Part shown: positions 25,895 to 34,654 of the stretch, piece after piece
Layout: every line of letters begins with the position of its first letter
Position numbering within the stretch: position 1 is the first letter of the stretch
NCBI GenBank assembly: GCA_023435725.1
Contig: JAEYRD010000044.1
Location: 1 to 64,000, forward strand
Source of the DNA: Pseudomonadota bacterium
Lineage (GTDB): Bacteria > Pseudomonadota > Alphaproteobacteria > Rhizobiales > Xanthobacteraceae
Direction of reading: 5' to 3'
DNA length: 64,000 nucleotides
Notes under the pieces: model-generated
The model's database searches: none
Seen by the model: the letters and a program-made list of their open reading frames with translations, nothing else
Told to the model about the DNA's origin: nothing
Translations under genes and position numbers: made by a program

Positions 25895-27214
25895 TCACGC
25901 GGCCTTGCGCGCGCCGGTGTCGGCCTGCGCCAGCGCCTGAGTAAGATCCGCCAGGATGTCGTCGGGGTGCTCGATCCCAACCGACAGGCGGACGTAGCCG
26001 GGCGTGACGCCGGCCGCGAGTTGTTCTGCCGGGGTGAGCTGCTGATGAGTCGTGGACGCCGGGTGAATGGCCAGCGAGCGGGCGTCGCCGATATTGGCGA
26101 CGTGATAGAACAGCTTCAGCGCATCGATGAAACGCCGCCCGGCCTCGACGCCGCCTTTCAGTTCAAAGCCGACGAGACCGCCGTAGCCGCCCTTCAGATA
26201 GGCGTCGGCCCTGCGCCGGTTCTCCCCGTTTTGCAGACCGGGGAAGATCACGTTGGAGACCGAGGCGTGCTTGGCGAGGAAATTCGCGACCTTGACCGCG
26301 TTCTCGTTGTGCTGGCGGATGCGCAGCGGCAGCGTTTCGAGTCCCTGGATGAACTGGAAGGCGTTTTGCGGCGCGATCGACGCGCCGAGATCGCGCAGCA
26401 GCTTGACGCGGGCGCGCAGAATATAGGCGATCGGCCCCAACGGTTTCGCCGCCTCGGTCCAGATCGCGCCGTGATAGGCCTCGTCGGGCTCGTTCAGCAG
26501 CGGAAAGCGCTTCGCATGCGCGGCCCAATCGAAATTGCCACCGTCGACGATGGCGCCACCGATCGCGGTACCGTGGCCGCCGATATACTTCGTCGTGGAG
26601 TAGACGACCACCGCAGCCCCATGCTCGAACGGGCGCGCGATCAGGGGCGAGGCCGTATTGTCGAGGATGAGCGGTACACCGAGCGAGCGACCGATATCGG
26701 CAACTTCCTTGATCGGGAATACGTTGAGCTTCGGGTTAGGGAGCGTCTCGCCGAAATAGGACCGCGTCTTCGCATCCGTTGCGCGGCGGAAGTTTTCGGG
26801 ATCGGCGGGATCGACGAAGCGGGCCTCGATGCCGAACTGCTTTAGGGTCTGCGACAGCAGCGTCCAGGTCCCGCCATAAAGGTCAGTAGACGACACGATG
26901 TTGTCGCCGGCCTGCGCGATATTGAAGATCGCGAACGCCGACGCTGTCTGTCCGGAGGCCACTGCGAGAGCGGCAACCCCGCCCTCAAGCGCCGCAAGCC
27001 TCGTTTCGAAGGCTTCCTGAGTCGGATTGCCGATGCGCGTGTAGATCGGCCCGAGTTGTTCGAGCGCGAACAGGCGCGAGGCGTGATCGGTGTTCTCGAA
27101 CTGGAATGATGTGGTCTGGTAGATCGGAACTGCCACGGCGCCCGTGGCGGGGTCGGTGCGGTACGATCCACCATGCAATGCCAGCGTCTCGAAATTCCGG
27201 GTCTCCAAAGCCAT
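25895..27214 (-). CDS. metY: O-acetylhomoserine sulfhydrylase (Cys/Met metabolism PLP enzyme)
   Basis: A 439-residue PLP-dependent gamma-family enzyme. Active-site lysine is K209 in YSTTKYIGGHGT; IYTRIGNPTQEAFETRLAAL and LASGQ-like AVASGQTASAFAI are typical of the O-acetylhomoserine sulfhydrylase branch. It would make homocysteine (or a thioether) from O-acetylhomoserine and sulfide or a thiol in the cytoplasm. The start at 27214 has AAAGGGAA upstream; the frame further upstream is Arg-rich and non-family. First gene of the minus-strand cluster and divergent from an LLM monooxygenase, so it captures sulfur released by the island's enzymes (inference). Confidence 0.88.
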   Translation of the reverse strand: MALETRNFETLALHGGSYRTDPATGAVAVPIYQTTSFQFENTDHASRLFALEQLGPIYTRIGNPTQEAFETRLAALEGGVAALAVASGQTASAFAIFNIAQAGDNIVSSTDLYGGTWTLLSQTLKQFGIEARFVDPADPENFRRATDAKTRSYFGETLPNPKLNVFPIKEVADIGRSLGVPLILDNTASPLIARPFEHGAAVVVYSTTKYIGGHGTAIGGAIVDGGNFDWAAHAKRFPLLNEPDEAYHGAIWTEAAKPLGPIAYILRARVKLLRDLGASIAPQNAFQFIQGLETLPLRIRQHNENAVKVANFLAKHASVSNVIFPGLQNGENRRRADAYLKGGYGGLVGFELKGGVEAGRRFIDALKLFYHVANIGDARSLAIHPASTTHQQLTPAEQLAAGVTPGYVRLSVGIEHPDDILADLTQALAQADTGARKAA

Positions 27215-27468
27215 CTGCAATTCCCTTTCGATCCCAAGAGCGCGCGCCCTTGCGCGGCCAGTCAGCTTGTCGACGAAAATGATGCGGTTGGATTCCGCGG
27301 CTGTCGAGCGGGTCGGAAAAATAGCGATGCGTGTGCTGCGCCATCGCCGCTTCGTAACGCGTTTCTTTCGGGTCCTTCGCCGAATTGGAAACAAACTCGC
27401 TCGCGCAAAATGTTAAAAGCTGGTCGCGCGGAGCGAATGTGCTTCGCAATTGACGATTGGGCCAGACC

Positions 27469-28878
27469 ATGACGAGACCGCGCGAGCTGCGCTTCAACGC
27501 CTTCAACATGACCGCACCGAGCCACAATTGGGCGGGCCTGTGGTCTCACCCGCGCGATACGTCCATCGACTACAATACGCTCGATTATTGGGTCGACTAC
27601 GCAAGGACCGCGGAACGCGGACTGCTCGACGGGATCTTCCTTGCGGACGTGTTCGGCGTGTATGACGTCTATGGCGGCAATGCCGAGGCCGCCGCTCTGC
27701 ATGCCGTGCAGCTCCCCAACGCGGACCCGACACTGCTGGTGTCCGCGATGGCGCTCGTCACCAGCCATCTCGGCTTTGGCATCACCTCGAACCTGACTTT
27801 CGAGCACCCCTACCAACTCGCGCGCCGGTTCTCCACGCTCGATCATCTCACCAGGGGCAGAATCGGCTGGAACATCGTCACTGGCTATCTCGACAGCGGC
27901 GCGCGCGGCATGGGGCTTCCGGCCGGGCGCGCCCATGACGACCGCTATGACGCAGCCGAAGACTTTCTCACCGCAGCCTACAAGCTATGGGAAGGCAGCT
28001 GGGAGGACGACGCCGTACGCCGCGATCGTGGCAGCCGCATCTTCACGGATCCTGCGCGGCTCCACCGAGTGCGGCATGACGGCCCCTATTTCAAGGTCGA
28101 TGGCATCCACCTCGCCGAGCCTTCGCCGCAACGAACGCCGCTCTTGTACCAGGCTGGCACGTCGAAGCGCGGACGCGCCTTCGCGGCACAACATTCAGAA
28201 GCGATCTTTCTCAACGGCCAGACCAAGCCAATCCTGGCCCGCGCTGTGCGCGAGATACGGGAGGCCGCCAAGACCTATGGCCGCGATCCCTACGACATTC
28301 GACTGTTTGCCGGCGCGACAGTGATCGTGGCGCCGACGCGGGCCGAGGCGAACGATCTGCTCGAGGACTATGCGCGGTATGTCGACCAGACCGGCCAACT
28401 GGCGTTGCTGTCGGGCTGGACGGGTATCGACTTCTCGACCTATCGGCCGGACCAACCGATCGAATATGTCGAGAGCAACGCCATTCAGTCGATGGTCGAA
28501 AACTTCACCGTGCGGAGCGACAGGCCAGTCAATGTCGGAGACCTCGCCAGATTGAGCCGCGCCGGCGCCCGGTCTCCCTTCGTGGTCGGCTCGCCGCAGG
28601 ACGTCGCTGACGAGCTGATCGCCTGGGCCGACGAGACCGATGTCGACGGCTTCAACCTGTTCCGCCTGGTTGCACCGGAATCGCTGAACGCCTTCGTCGA
28701 CCTCGTGGTCCCCGAGTTGCAATCGCGGGGCGTCTACAAGACCGCCTATCGTGACGGCACGCTGCGTGAAAAACTGTTTCCGGGACGCGGCCCGCGGCTG
28801 CACACGACCCATCCCGGCGCGAGCTTCCGTCGTTTGCCTTCAACAGCCGACGCCTTCCAATCCGACGCCGCCGAATAG
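27469..28878 (+). CDS. LLM-class flavin-dependent monooxygenase, NtaA/SnaA/DszA type
   Basis: A 469-residue bacterial-luciferase-fold monooxygenase of the NtaA/SnaA/DszA subgroup. TLDYWVDYARTAERGLLDGI and FLADVFGVYDVYGG lie at the N-end; STLDHLTRGRIGWNIVTGY is the subgroup hallmark; FNLFRLVAPESLNAFVDLVV and the ending LREKLFPGRG are near the C-end. It uses FMNH2 and O2, with flavin supplied by a partner reductase. The ATG at 27469 replaces a TTG four codons earlier. Divergent from metY with a ~255 bp spacer, so the two are likely co-regulated. Substrate probably a thioether, sulfone or sulfonate (inference). Confidence 0.87.
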   Translation: MTRPRELRFNAFNMTAPSHNWAGLWSHPRDTSIDYNTLDYWVDYARTAERGLLDGIFLADVFGVYDVYGGNAEAAALHAVQLPNADPTLLVSAMALVTSHLGFGITSNLTFEHPYQLARRFSTLDHLTRGRIGWNIVTGYLDSGARGMGLPAGRAHDDRYDAAEDFLTAAYKLWEGSWEDDAVRRDRGSRIFTDPARLHRVRHDGPYFKVDGIHLAEPSPQRTPLLYQAGTSKRGRAFAAQHSEAIFLNGQTKPILARAVREIREAAKTYGRDPYDIRLFAGATVIVAPTRAEANDLLEDYARYVDQTGQLALLSGWTGIDFSTYRPDQPIEYVESNAIQSMVENFTVRSDRPVNVGDLARLSRAGARSPFVVGSPQDVADELIAWADETDVDGFNLFRLVAPESLNAFVDLVVPELQSRGVYKTAYRDGTLREKLFPGRGPRLHTTHPGASFRRLPSTADAFQSDAAE

Positions 28879-28889
28879 CGAGGGCGGGC

Positions 28890-29744
28890 TCACGCCTGCG
28901 GACGATGCTCGCGGAATGCAGCCGCCAATGCACCCAGGGCGGCTCGCGACCGGCGATCGGTCAGGGACGAATGAAGCACGACTTCGGCCGGCGGAAGCTT
29001 GGGAAGTCCGAGCTTCTCGCCCACGTCGATGGTGCCCGCCGGCGCAATCCGATAGGACAGCGGCGCGATTGCAAGCCCCGCCACCACGGCGGCATGGACC
29101 GCCGAGGAGCCGCCACCCAGGAACACCTCGGTCCACTTTATGCCGGCCGCATCCAGCGCCTGCGTGGCAATGTTGCGGACGCCGCAGGTTGGAGCCAGCG
29201 CAGCAAGTCGCAGGGGTTCGCCTTGTCTGTGCTCGAACCCTTGTGCCGCGAACCAGCCAAAGCGCTCGTGCGCCAGCGTCTCGCCATCGCGACGATCGTC
29301 CTCGCGCTGGACGATGGCCGCATCGAGCCGCCCCTGATCGAACAGATCGAGGAGGTTGCGCGAATTGTCGAGCTGGACTTCGATCGTCAAATTCGGATCG
29401 TGCGCATGCAACCGTGACAGCAAGTTCGGGACCTCCGGGCCTGCGACGTGTGCGGCAATGCCGAGCCCGAAGTGACGTGGGGGCGCGTTGAGCCCAGCGA
29501 TCGCGCGTTCGTGAGCCGCGATGAACTCCCGCGCCCCCTGCAGGAAGGCGGTGCCTTGGGCCGACAGGCGCACCGATCGCGGGGTACGTTCGAGCAATCG
29601 ATGTCCGATACGATCCTCGAGCCGCTTCAGCTTCACGCTGATCGCGCCTTGCGTGGTCCCCAAAGCCTTGGCAGCGCGCGTGAAGCTGTGGAGGTCCGCC
29701 ACCATCACAAAGGCCCTGACGGCATCGACATCGAGCGAGAGCAT
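28890..29744 (-). CDS. LysR-family transcriptional regulator
   Basis: A 284-residue LysR regulator: VDAVRAFVMVADLHSFTRAA with the helix-turn-helix KALGTTQGAISVKLKRLEDR, wing HRLLERTPRSVRLS, then the effector-binding domain. Start 29744 (ATG) is chosen over a TTG at 29777. Its 181-bp divergent spacer to the DHA2 exporter at 29926 makes that gene its likely target; it is convergent with the LLM gene 11 bp away. Confidence 0.88.
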   Translation of the reverse strand: MLSLDVDAVRAFVMVADLHSFTRAAKALGTTQGAISVKLKRLEDRIGHRLLERTPRSVRLSAQGTAFLQGAREFIAAHERAIAGLNAPPRHFGLGIAAHVAGPEVPNLLSRLHAHDPNLTIEVQLDNSRNLLDLFDQGRLDAAIVQREDDRRDGETLAHERFGWFAAQGFEHRQGEPLRLAALAPTCGVRNIATQALDAAGIKWTEVFLGGGSSAVHAAVVAGLAIAPLSYRIAPAGTIDVGEKLGLPKLPPAEVVLHSSLTDRRSRAALGALAAAFREHRPQA

Positions 29745-29925
29745 TCCATGATCCGCGTTTGTTGTCTCTGAAATCAATATTGATCGGATTTTGTTGTGGT
29801 CAAGGGCCTCCTATGTTCGCCCGGCCAGACGCGGGACCCGTGCGCACCGGAAACGAACGTTTCCTTGGGCGTGCGGTGTGCGGCGCGCGCGTTGGCAATC
29901 GGCATCAGGCTCGGAGGTCTTAGCT

Positions 29926-31485
29926 TTGACGATCTCACCATCACGACGAAACACGATCGCCTTGGCCGCGGCGTGCCTTGCGTCCCTCATGTTCGGTCTG
30001 GAGATCTCCAGCGTGCCGACGATCCTGCCGACACTGGAGACGGTACTGCACGCAAACTTCCAGCAGCTGCAGTGGATCATGAATGCTTACACCATCGCGG
30101 TCGCGACGGTGCCGATGGCAACGGGCACGCTGGCGGATCGCTATGGCAGAAAGCGTGTGTTCGTCGTCAGCATCGCCGTGTTCGGCCTTGCCTCCCTGGT
30201 CTGCGGCCTGGCGCAAGACGCCCTCGTCCTCATCGCGAGCCGCTTCCTTCAGGGCATGAGCGGTGGGGCGATGCTGATCTGCCAGGTCGCAGTTCTCTCC
30301 CATCAATTCCAGGAGGGACCGGAGCGCGCACGCGCCTTCGCCGCCTGGGGGATCATCTTCGGGATTGGCCTTGGCTTCGGCCCGATCATCGGCGCGGTGA
30401 TCGTCGCGGTCTCTGGCTGGCAATGGGTATTCCTGGTGCACGTCGTGATCGCAATCGTCACGACCGCGCTCGCGGTGACCGGAGTGCAGGAGTCGCGCGA
30501 TCCCGACGCGAAGCACCTCGACATCGCAGGCATCGCGACACTCTCGACGTCGGTGTTCTGCGTGGCCTTCTATATCACAGAGGGCCCCGATTTCGGCTTC
30601 GTCAGCCCGACCGGCCTCGCGATTGCCTCGACGGCCGTTCTGAGTTTCATCGCCTTCGTGCTGGTGGAGATGCATAGCCCCCGTCCGATGTTCGACTTCT
30701 CCGTGTTCCGGATACCCGCCTTTTCGGGCGCACTGCTGGGATCGGCGGGCATGAACTTCAGTTTCTGGCCCTTCATGATCTACCTGCCGATATTCTTCCG
30801 CAGCGCTCTTGGTTACGACAATGTCGCGGCTGGACTGGCGCTGCTGACCTATACGCTTCCGACACTCGTGATCCCGCCGCTCGGCGAGCGGATATTGCTG
30901 CGGTTCGGCGGCGGCATCGCGATCCCGGTGGGCCTGTTCGTCATCGGCCTTGGCTTCATGCTGATGTGGGCCGGCAGCGGTGTCGATCACGTCACCTGGT
31001 TGACGCTGATGCCGGGATGTCTGTTTGCGGGCGCCGGCCTTGCTCTCACCAACACGCCGGTCACCAACGTCACGACGGGAGCGGTGTCGAGCACGCGCGC
31101 CGGCATGGCATCGGGCATCGACATGAGCGCCCGCATGATCTCGCTGGCGATCAACATCGCCTTGATGGGTTTTATCCTGATCGCCGGCATTTCCCTCTGG
31201 CTGAGCAGCGCTCTTCCCGGCACGCTCGACGCAGTCCGCCTGCAGGATCTCGCGGAGCGGATCGCAGGCGGCACCGCTCATGTGTCCGACTTCCCGGAGC
31301 TGAGCGTCCTGCCGGCCGCGGAGTCTGCATTGCGGGACGCATTGATCTACGGCTTCAGGCTGGTGATGCTCTATGGCGGACTTTCCGTCTGGGTCACAGC
31401 ACTGACGAGCTTTCTGATCGCTGGCGAAAGCTACGCGGCGCGGAAACCGGAACAGCCTTGCTGCGTTCCCGACTCCTCGTCGTGA
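29926..31485 (+). CDS. DHA2-family MFS efflux transporter
   Basis: A 519-residue MFS transporter of the 14-segment DHA2 (EmrB/QacA) type. ADRYGRKRVFVVSI is the loop 2-3 motif and RFLQGMSGGAMLIC the motif after it; ARAFAAWGIIFGIGLGFGPIIG is antiporter motif C. The start is a TTG with GGAGGT eight bases upstream (29913-29918); the longer upstream frame is not family-like. Divergent from a LysR regulator. It probably exports a toxic or surplus metabolite; a link to sulfur compounds is context only. A strong hairpin follows the stop. Confidence 0.87.
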   Translation: MTISPSRRNTIALAAACLASLMFGLEISSVPTILPTLETVLHANFQQLQWIMNAYTIAVATVPMATGTLADRYGRKRVFVVSIAVFGLASLVCGLAQDALVLIASRFLQGMSGGAMLICQVAVLSHQFQEGPERARAFAAWGIIFGIGLGFGPIIGAVIVAVSGWQWVFLVHVVIAIVTTALAVTGVQESRDPDAKHLDIAGIATLSTSVFCVAFYITEGPDFGFVSPTGLAIASTAVLSFIAFVLVEMHSPRPMFDFSVFRIPAFSGALLGSAGMNFSFWPFMIYLPIFFRSALGYDNVAAGLALLTYTLPTLVIPPLGERILLRFGGGIAIPVGLFVIGLGFMLMWAGSGVDHVTWLTLMPGCLFAGAGLALTNTPVTNVTTGAVSSTRAGMASGIDMSARMISLAINIALMGFILIAGISLWLSSALPGTLDAVRLQDLAERIAGGTAHVSDFPELSVLPAAESALRDALIYGFRLVMLYGGLSVWVTALTSFLIAGESYAARKPEQPCCVPDSSS

Positions 31486-31492
31486 CCGCGAA

Positions 31493-31523
31493 GCGGCTCC
31501 GCTCCCTTGAGAAGCGGAGCCGC
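31493..31523 (+). terminator. Terminator-like hairpin after the MFS gene
   Basis: Perfect 11-bp inverted repeat GCGGCTCCGCT / AGCGGAGCCGC (31493-31503 and 31513-31523) with a 9-nt loop, 8 bp after the MFS stop. No U-run follows, so intrinsic termination is likely but not certain. Confidence 0.5.
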
Positions 31524-31552
31524 AGTTGGCCCAATGCAAGCCAAGTCGATGA

Positions 31553-31732
31553 TTACCGAGACTTAGCGGAAGGCAAGGCGTCGAGAAGAGGACGAGCGAG
31601 GTGCAGGACCTCGTAGGCGACCGCCTCGCTCTCTCCGGTCGGCTCCTGCTCGGATAGCAGGATGCGCGTGAACGTCCAGTTGTGTGGATCCACGCCGACG
31701 ATCGCGGCCACCGCTCCAGGCTGCTCCGCCAC
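31553..31732 (-). CDS. Possible small gene or gene remnant (minus strand)
   Basis: A minus-strand frame open from 31804 to a TAA at 31553 reads like a real protein rather than a shadow: ...VAAIVGVDPHNWTFTRILL, then a tail AYEVLHLARPLLDALPSAK. The only start inside it is a GTG at 31732, giving 59 residues; the coding-like character continues ~24 codons upstream to a stop at 31805, so an N-terminus may have been lost or shifted. No family recognised. It lies alone between the MFS gene and an orphan binding protein. Confidence 0.35.
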   Translation of the reverse strand: MAEQPGAVAAIVGVDPHNWTFTRILLSEQEPTGESEAVAYEVLHLARPLLDALPSAKSR

Positions 31733-31945
31733 CTCGCGATTGCGCGCAATTCTGAAGCGCTTTGGTGCGGAGACGCTGATCCTGCCACGACGAAAACTCC
31801 ATTCTCAATTCGCAGCGCGCGAGAGAATGTTCGCCCCTTTCTGCATCGCACTCCGAAATTGCCACGCGACCTCGTTTATCGGCAAATTGCGGTTGTCCAG
31901 TCTCACCGAGCGGCGGTCGAGACGGCAGCGAACAGGATCCCCGAA

Positions 31946-32911
31946 ATGCATCACTTACTATCCCGGTTGCGGAGCCTCGCCGCGGCCGCGCTCAGTTTCT
32001 TCGTCATGGCGTCCGTACAGCCCGCCATCTCGGAGGAACTCCGCATCGGCTATCAGAAATCCTCGACGCTGACGGCAATCCTGAAGACCAACGGAGAGCT
32101 TGAGAAGGCGCTGGCGCCGCTCGGTATCACTGTCTCCTGGCACGAATTCACCAGCGGCTTGCCGCTCCTGGAAGCCATCAATATCGGCAGCATCGATTTC
32201 GGCGCCGACGTCGCCGACACGGTACCGATCTTCGCGCAAGCTGCCGGTGCCAAGCTCGCCTATGTCGCGGAGGAAGCCGCATCTCCGGCGGCGCAGGCAA
32301 TCGTGATCCCTCAATCTTCGACCATCAAGACCATCGCCGATCTCAAGGGCAAGAAAGTCGCCGTCACCAAGGGCGCCGGCAGCCACTATCTGCTGCTCGC
32401 CGCGCTGGCCAAATCAGGGCTGAGCTTCAAGGACATCACGCCCGCCTACCTGACACCGGCGGACGGCCGTGCGGCCTTTGTCAGCAACAATGTCGATGCC
32501 TGGGTTGCCTGGGATCCGTTCCTGACCAGCGCCTTGCACCAAACCAACGGCCGCATCCTGGCGGACGGCAGCAATGGCCTGGCGAGTTACAAGCGCTATT
32601 ACCTCGCCTCGGCTGCGTATGCGGACAAGCATGCCGAAGTGCTCAACGTGATCTTCGCCAAGCTCTCCGAGACTGGAAAATGGGTAAAAGCGCAGCCGAA
32701 GGAAGCCGCCACATTGCTCGCCGGTCTCTGGGGTATCGACGCGGCAACCGTCGAGGAGGCCAACAGCCACCGCTCCTACCAGGTCGGCGCAGTCACCGGG
32801 CCGGGCCTGTCGGAGCAGCAGCGCATTGCCGATGCGTTCCACGGCGAAGGCCTGATCCCGGTGAAGATCGACACCACAGGGATCAGGATCTGGTCACCAA
32901 AGGGTTCCTGA
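31946..32911 (+). CDS. Aliphatic sulfonate-type substrate-binding protein (SsuA-like), orphan
   Basis: A 321-residue periplasmic binding protein of the SsuA class: signal peptide ending PAISEE, LRIGYQKSSTLTAILKTNGE (the classic SsuA start), then GSIDFGADVADTVPIFAQAAG and ADLKGKKVAVTKGAGSHYLL. No permease or ATPase gene accompanies it; the convergent neighbour is the ATPase of a peptide-type importer, which is a different family. It must use the SsuBC of another operon or be regulatory. The start at 31946 has AGGA upstream; the preceding frame to 31682 looks non-coding. Confidence 0.88.
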   Translation: MHHLLSRLRSLAAAALSFFVMASVQPAISEELRIGYQKSSTLTAILKTNGELEKALAPLGITVSWHEFTSGLPLLEAINIGSIDFGADVADTVPIFAQAAGAKLAYVAEEAASPAAQAIVIPQSSTIKTIADLKGKKVAVTKGAGSHYLLLAALAKSGLSFKDITPAYLTPADGRAAFVSNNVDAWVAWDPFLTSALHQTNGRILADGSNGLASYKRYYLASAAYADKHAEVLNVIFAKLSETGKWVKAQPKEAATLLAGLWGIDAATVEEANSHRSYQVGAVTGPGLSEQQRIADAFHGEGLIPVKIDTTGIRIWSPKGS

Positions 32912-32923
32912 GCCAGCCGGCCG

Positions 32924-34654
32924 CTAGGCCGCAGCAAAGCCCGCATTCAGACCGCGCTGGATATCCGGCACGGAGGCCAGCAGGTTCTGGGTGTAGACAT
33001 GCTGCGGTCGTCCAAGCACGGCCTCGGCAGTCCCCTGCTCGACGATCTGGCCATTCTGGAAGACGAGCACGCGGTCGCAGAGATGCTCGATGACGCCCAG
33101 ATCGTGCGAGATGAAGAGCAGCGCCGTTCCCAGCCGCGACTGCAACTCGGCCAGCAGGTCGAGCACCTGGGCCTGGATGCAGATGTCGAGTGCTGACACC
33201 GGCTCATCGCACACGATGATCGCCGGCTCGGCCGCCAGCGCCCGCGCGATCGACACCCGCTGACGCTGGCCACCGGACAGGGAACGCGGCAGGCGGTCGA
33301 GATGATCGGCGCCGAGGCCGACCAATTCGAGCAGCGACACGATGCGCTCCCGGCGCGCGCTGCGGCCCTCGGCACGCGGAAGATTCTCGGCGATGATGTC
33401 GCTCACGCGATAGCGCGGATCGAAGCTGCTGAGTGCGTCCTGCGGAATGTATTGCAGCTTGCGCCGAAGCTGGCGACGCTGCGATTCCGCAACCGACGAC
33501 CACGGTTGCCCCAACAACCGTACCTCGCCCTCGTCGGGGGCCAGCAGGCCAAGCACGATCTTCGCGCAAGTGGACTTGCCGGAGCCGGATTCGCCCACGA
33601 TGCCGACAACCTCACCGGCCCTGACGTCGAAGCTGATGTCATGCAAGACCACCGACTTCACGCGCCCGGTCGCCTTCGGCGCGATGAAGCTCTTCGCGAT
33701 CTTGCTGACTTCGAGCACGACATCCCCCGCGGCCTGGCGTTGAGGAAGCGGCTCCCGAACGACCGCGATTGCGCCCGCACTGGACGTATCCGCAGTCCCG
33801 AGTTCGAACCGTGCCGACGCGAGCCGCGACCCGCGCGACCGCGATGATGGAACGGCAGCGATCAACTGCCTCGTATAGGGGTGGCGCGGATGAGTGAGGA
33901 CATCGCGGGTCGGGCCGCGGTCGACCACCCGGCCGTCACGCATCACGATCACACGGCTTGCGATGCCCGCCACCACAGCGAGGTCGTGGCTGATGAGCAG
34001 GAGGCCCGCGCCTTCGCGGATTCTCTCGGCCAGAACCGCGAGGACCTGCGCCTGGACGGTGACATCGAGCGAAGTGGTCGGCTCGTCCGCGATGATCAGA
34101 TCGGGATCGGCCGCAATCGCCGAAGCGATCAGCGCGCGTTGGCGCAGACCACCCGACAGTTGATGCGCATATTGCAGCGCGCGGTCGGCAGGGTTGGGGA
34201 TGCCGACCTTGCCCAGGGTTTCCAGCGTCCGATCCATGATGGCATCCGGAGCAGTGAGGATGCGATGGCTCGATATGACCTCGGCAACCTCCTGGCCGAT
34301 CGTACGCAAGGGATCGAGCGAGACCAGGGCATCTTGCATGACCAGACCCGTCACGGTCCCGCGCAGCTTACGCCAGTCGGCTTCACTGAAACGACGCGCA
34401 TCGCGTCCCTTGATCTCGAACCGGCGCGCGACGGTCCGCGCCCCCTCGCCCGCGAGGTTCAACAAGCTGCGTGCAGTGATGCTCTTGCCCGAGCCGGACT
34501 CGCCGACCAGCGCAACGCATTCACCGGGTCTGATCGTCAGATCCAGATCGGCAACGATCGGCCGGCCGGCATTCGCGCCCGCAAAGCCGATGCTCAATCC
34601 CTGGACCTCGACGATGGGTGCGGCCCCATCGGTCTGCGAACTTGCGCTGCTCAT
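32924..34654 (-). CDS. ABC transporter ATP-binding protein, fused DppD-DppF type
   Basis: A 576-residue double ATPase. Domain 1: Walker A GESGSGKSITARS, signature LSGGLRQRALIA, Walker B LIIADEPTTSLD. Domain 2: GESGSGKSTCAK, LSGGQRQRVSIARAL, IIVCDEPVSALD. It overlaps the DppC-type permease gene by 4 bp and ends a four-gene importer operon read from 38096 downwards. The same fused architecture occurs in the importer at the left end of the window. Confidence 0.92.
   Translation of the reverse strand: MSSASSQTDGAAPIVEVQGLSIGFAGANAGRPIVADLDLTIRPGECVALVGESGSGKSITARSLLNLAGEGARTVARRFEIKGRDARRFSEADWRKLRGTVTGLVMQDALVSLDPLRTIGQEVAEVISSHRILTAPDAIMDRTLETLGKVGIPNPADRALQYAHQLSGGLRQRALIASAIAADPDLIIADEPTTSLDVTVQAQVLAVLAERIREGAGLLLISHDLAVVAGIASRVIVMRDGRVVDRGPTRDVLTHPRHPYTRQLIAAVPSSRSRGSRLASARFELGTADTSSAGAIAVVREPLPQRQAAGDVVLEVSKIAKSFIAPKATGRVKSVVLHDISFDVRAGEVVGIVGESGSGKSTCAKIVLGLLAPDEGEVRLLGQPWSSVAESQRRQLRRKLQYIPQDALSSFDPRYRVSDIIAENLPRAEGRSARRERIVSLLELVGLGADHLDRLPRSLSGGQRQRVSIARALAAEPAIIVCDEPVSALDICIQAQVLDLLAELQSRLGTALLFISHDLGVIEHLCDRVLVFQNGQIVEQGTAEAVLGRPQHVYTQNLLASVPDIQRGLNAGFAAA

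Larger units (their letters stand above)
31486..31945. other. Intergenic region with a hidden minus-strand coding-like frame
   Basis: About 460 bp holding the hairpin at its left end, the coding-like minus-strand frame described separately, and presumably the promoter of the orphan binding protein near the right end. No plus-strand gene is convincing. Confidence 0.4.

Noticed and set aside
24206..26845. Very long plus-strand open frame (~880 codons) over the MetQ-metY cluster
   Set aside because: It is antisense to well-supported MetQ and sulfhydrylase genes, is rich in Arg/Asp and shows no family features; long antisense frames are common in this high-GC codon usage.
27215..27468. Possible SAM riboswitch before metY
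   Set aside because: I looked for the SAM-II core pattern seen upstream of alphaproteobacterial methionine genes but found nothing resembling it in this spacer.
29941..31851. Long minus-strand open frame (~636 codons) over the DHA2 transporter
   Set aside because: Antisense to a clear MFS gene; composition (Arg, Asp, His rich, no membrane segments) is that of a shadow frame.
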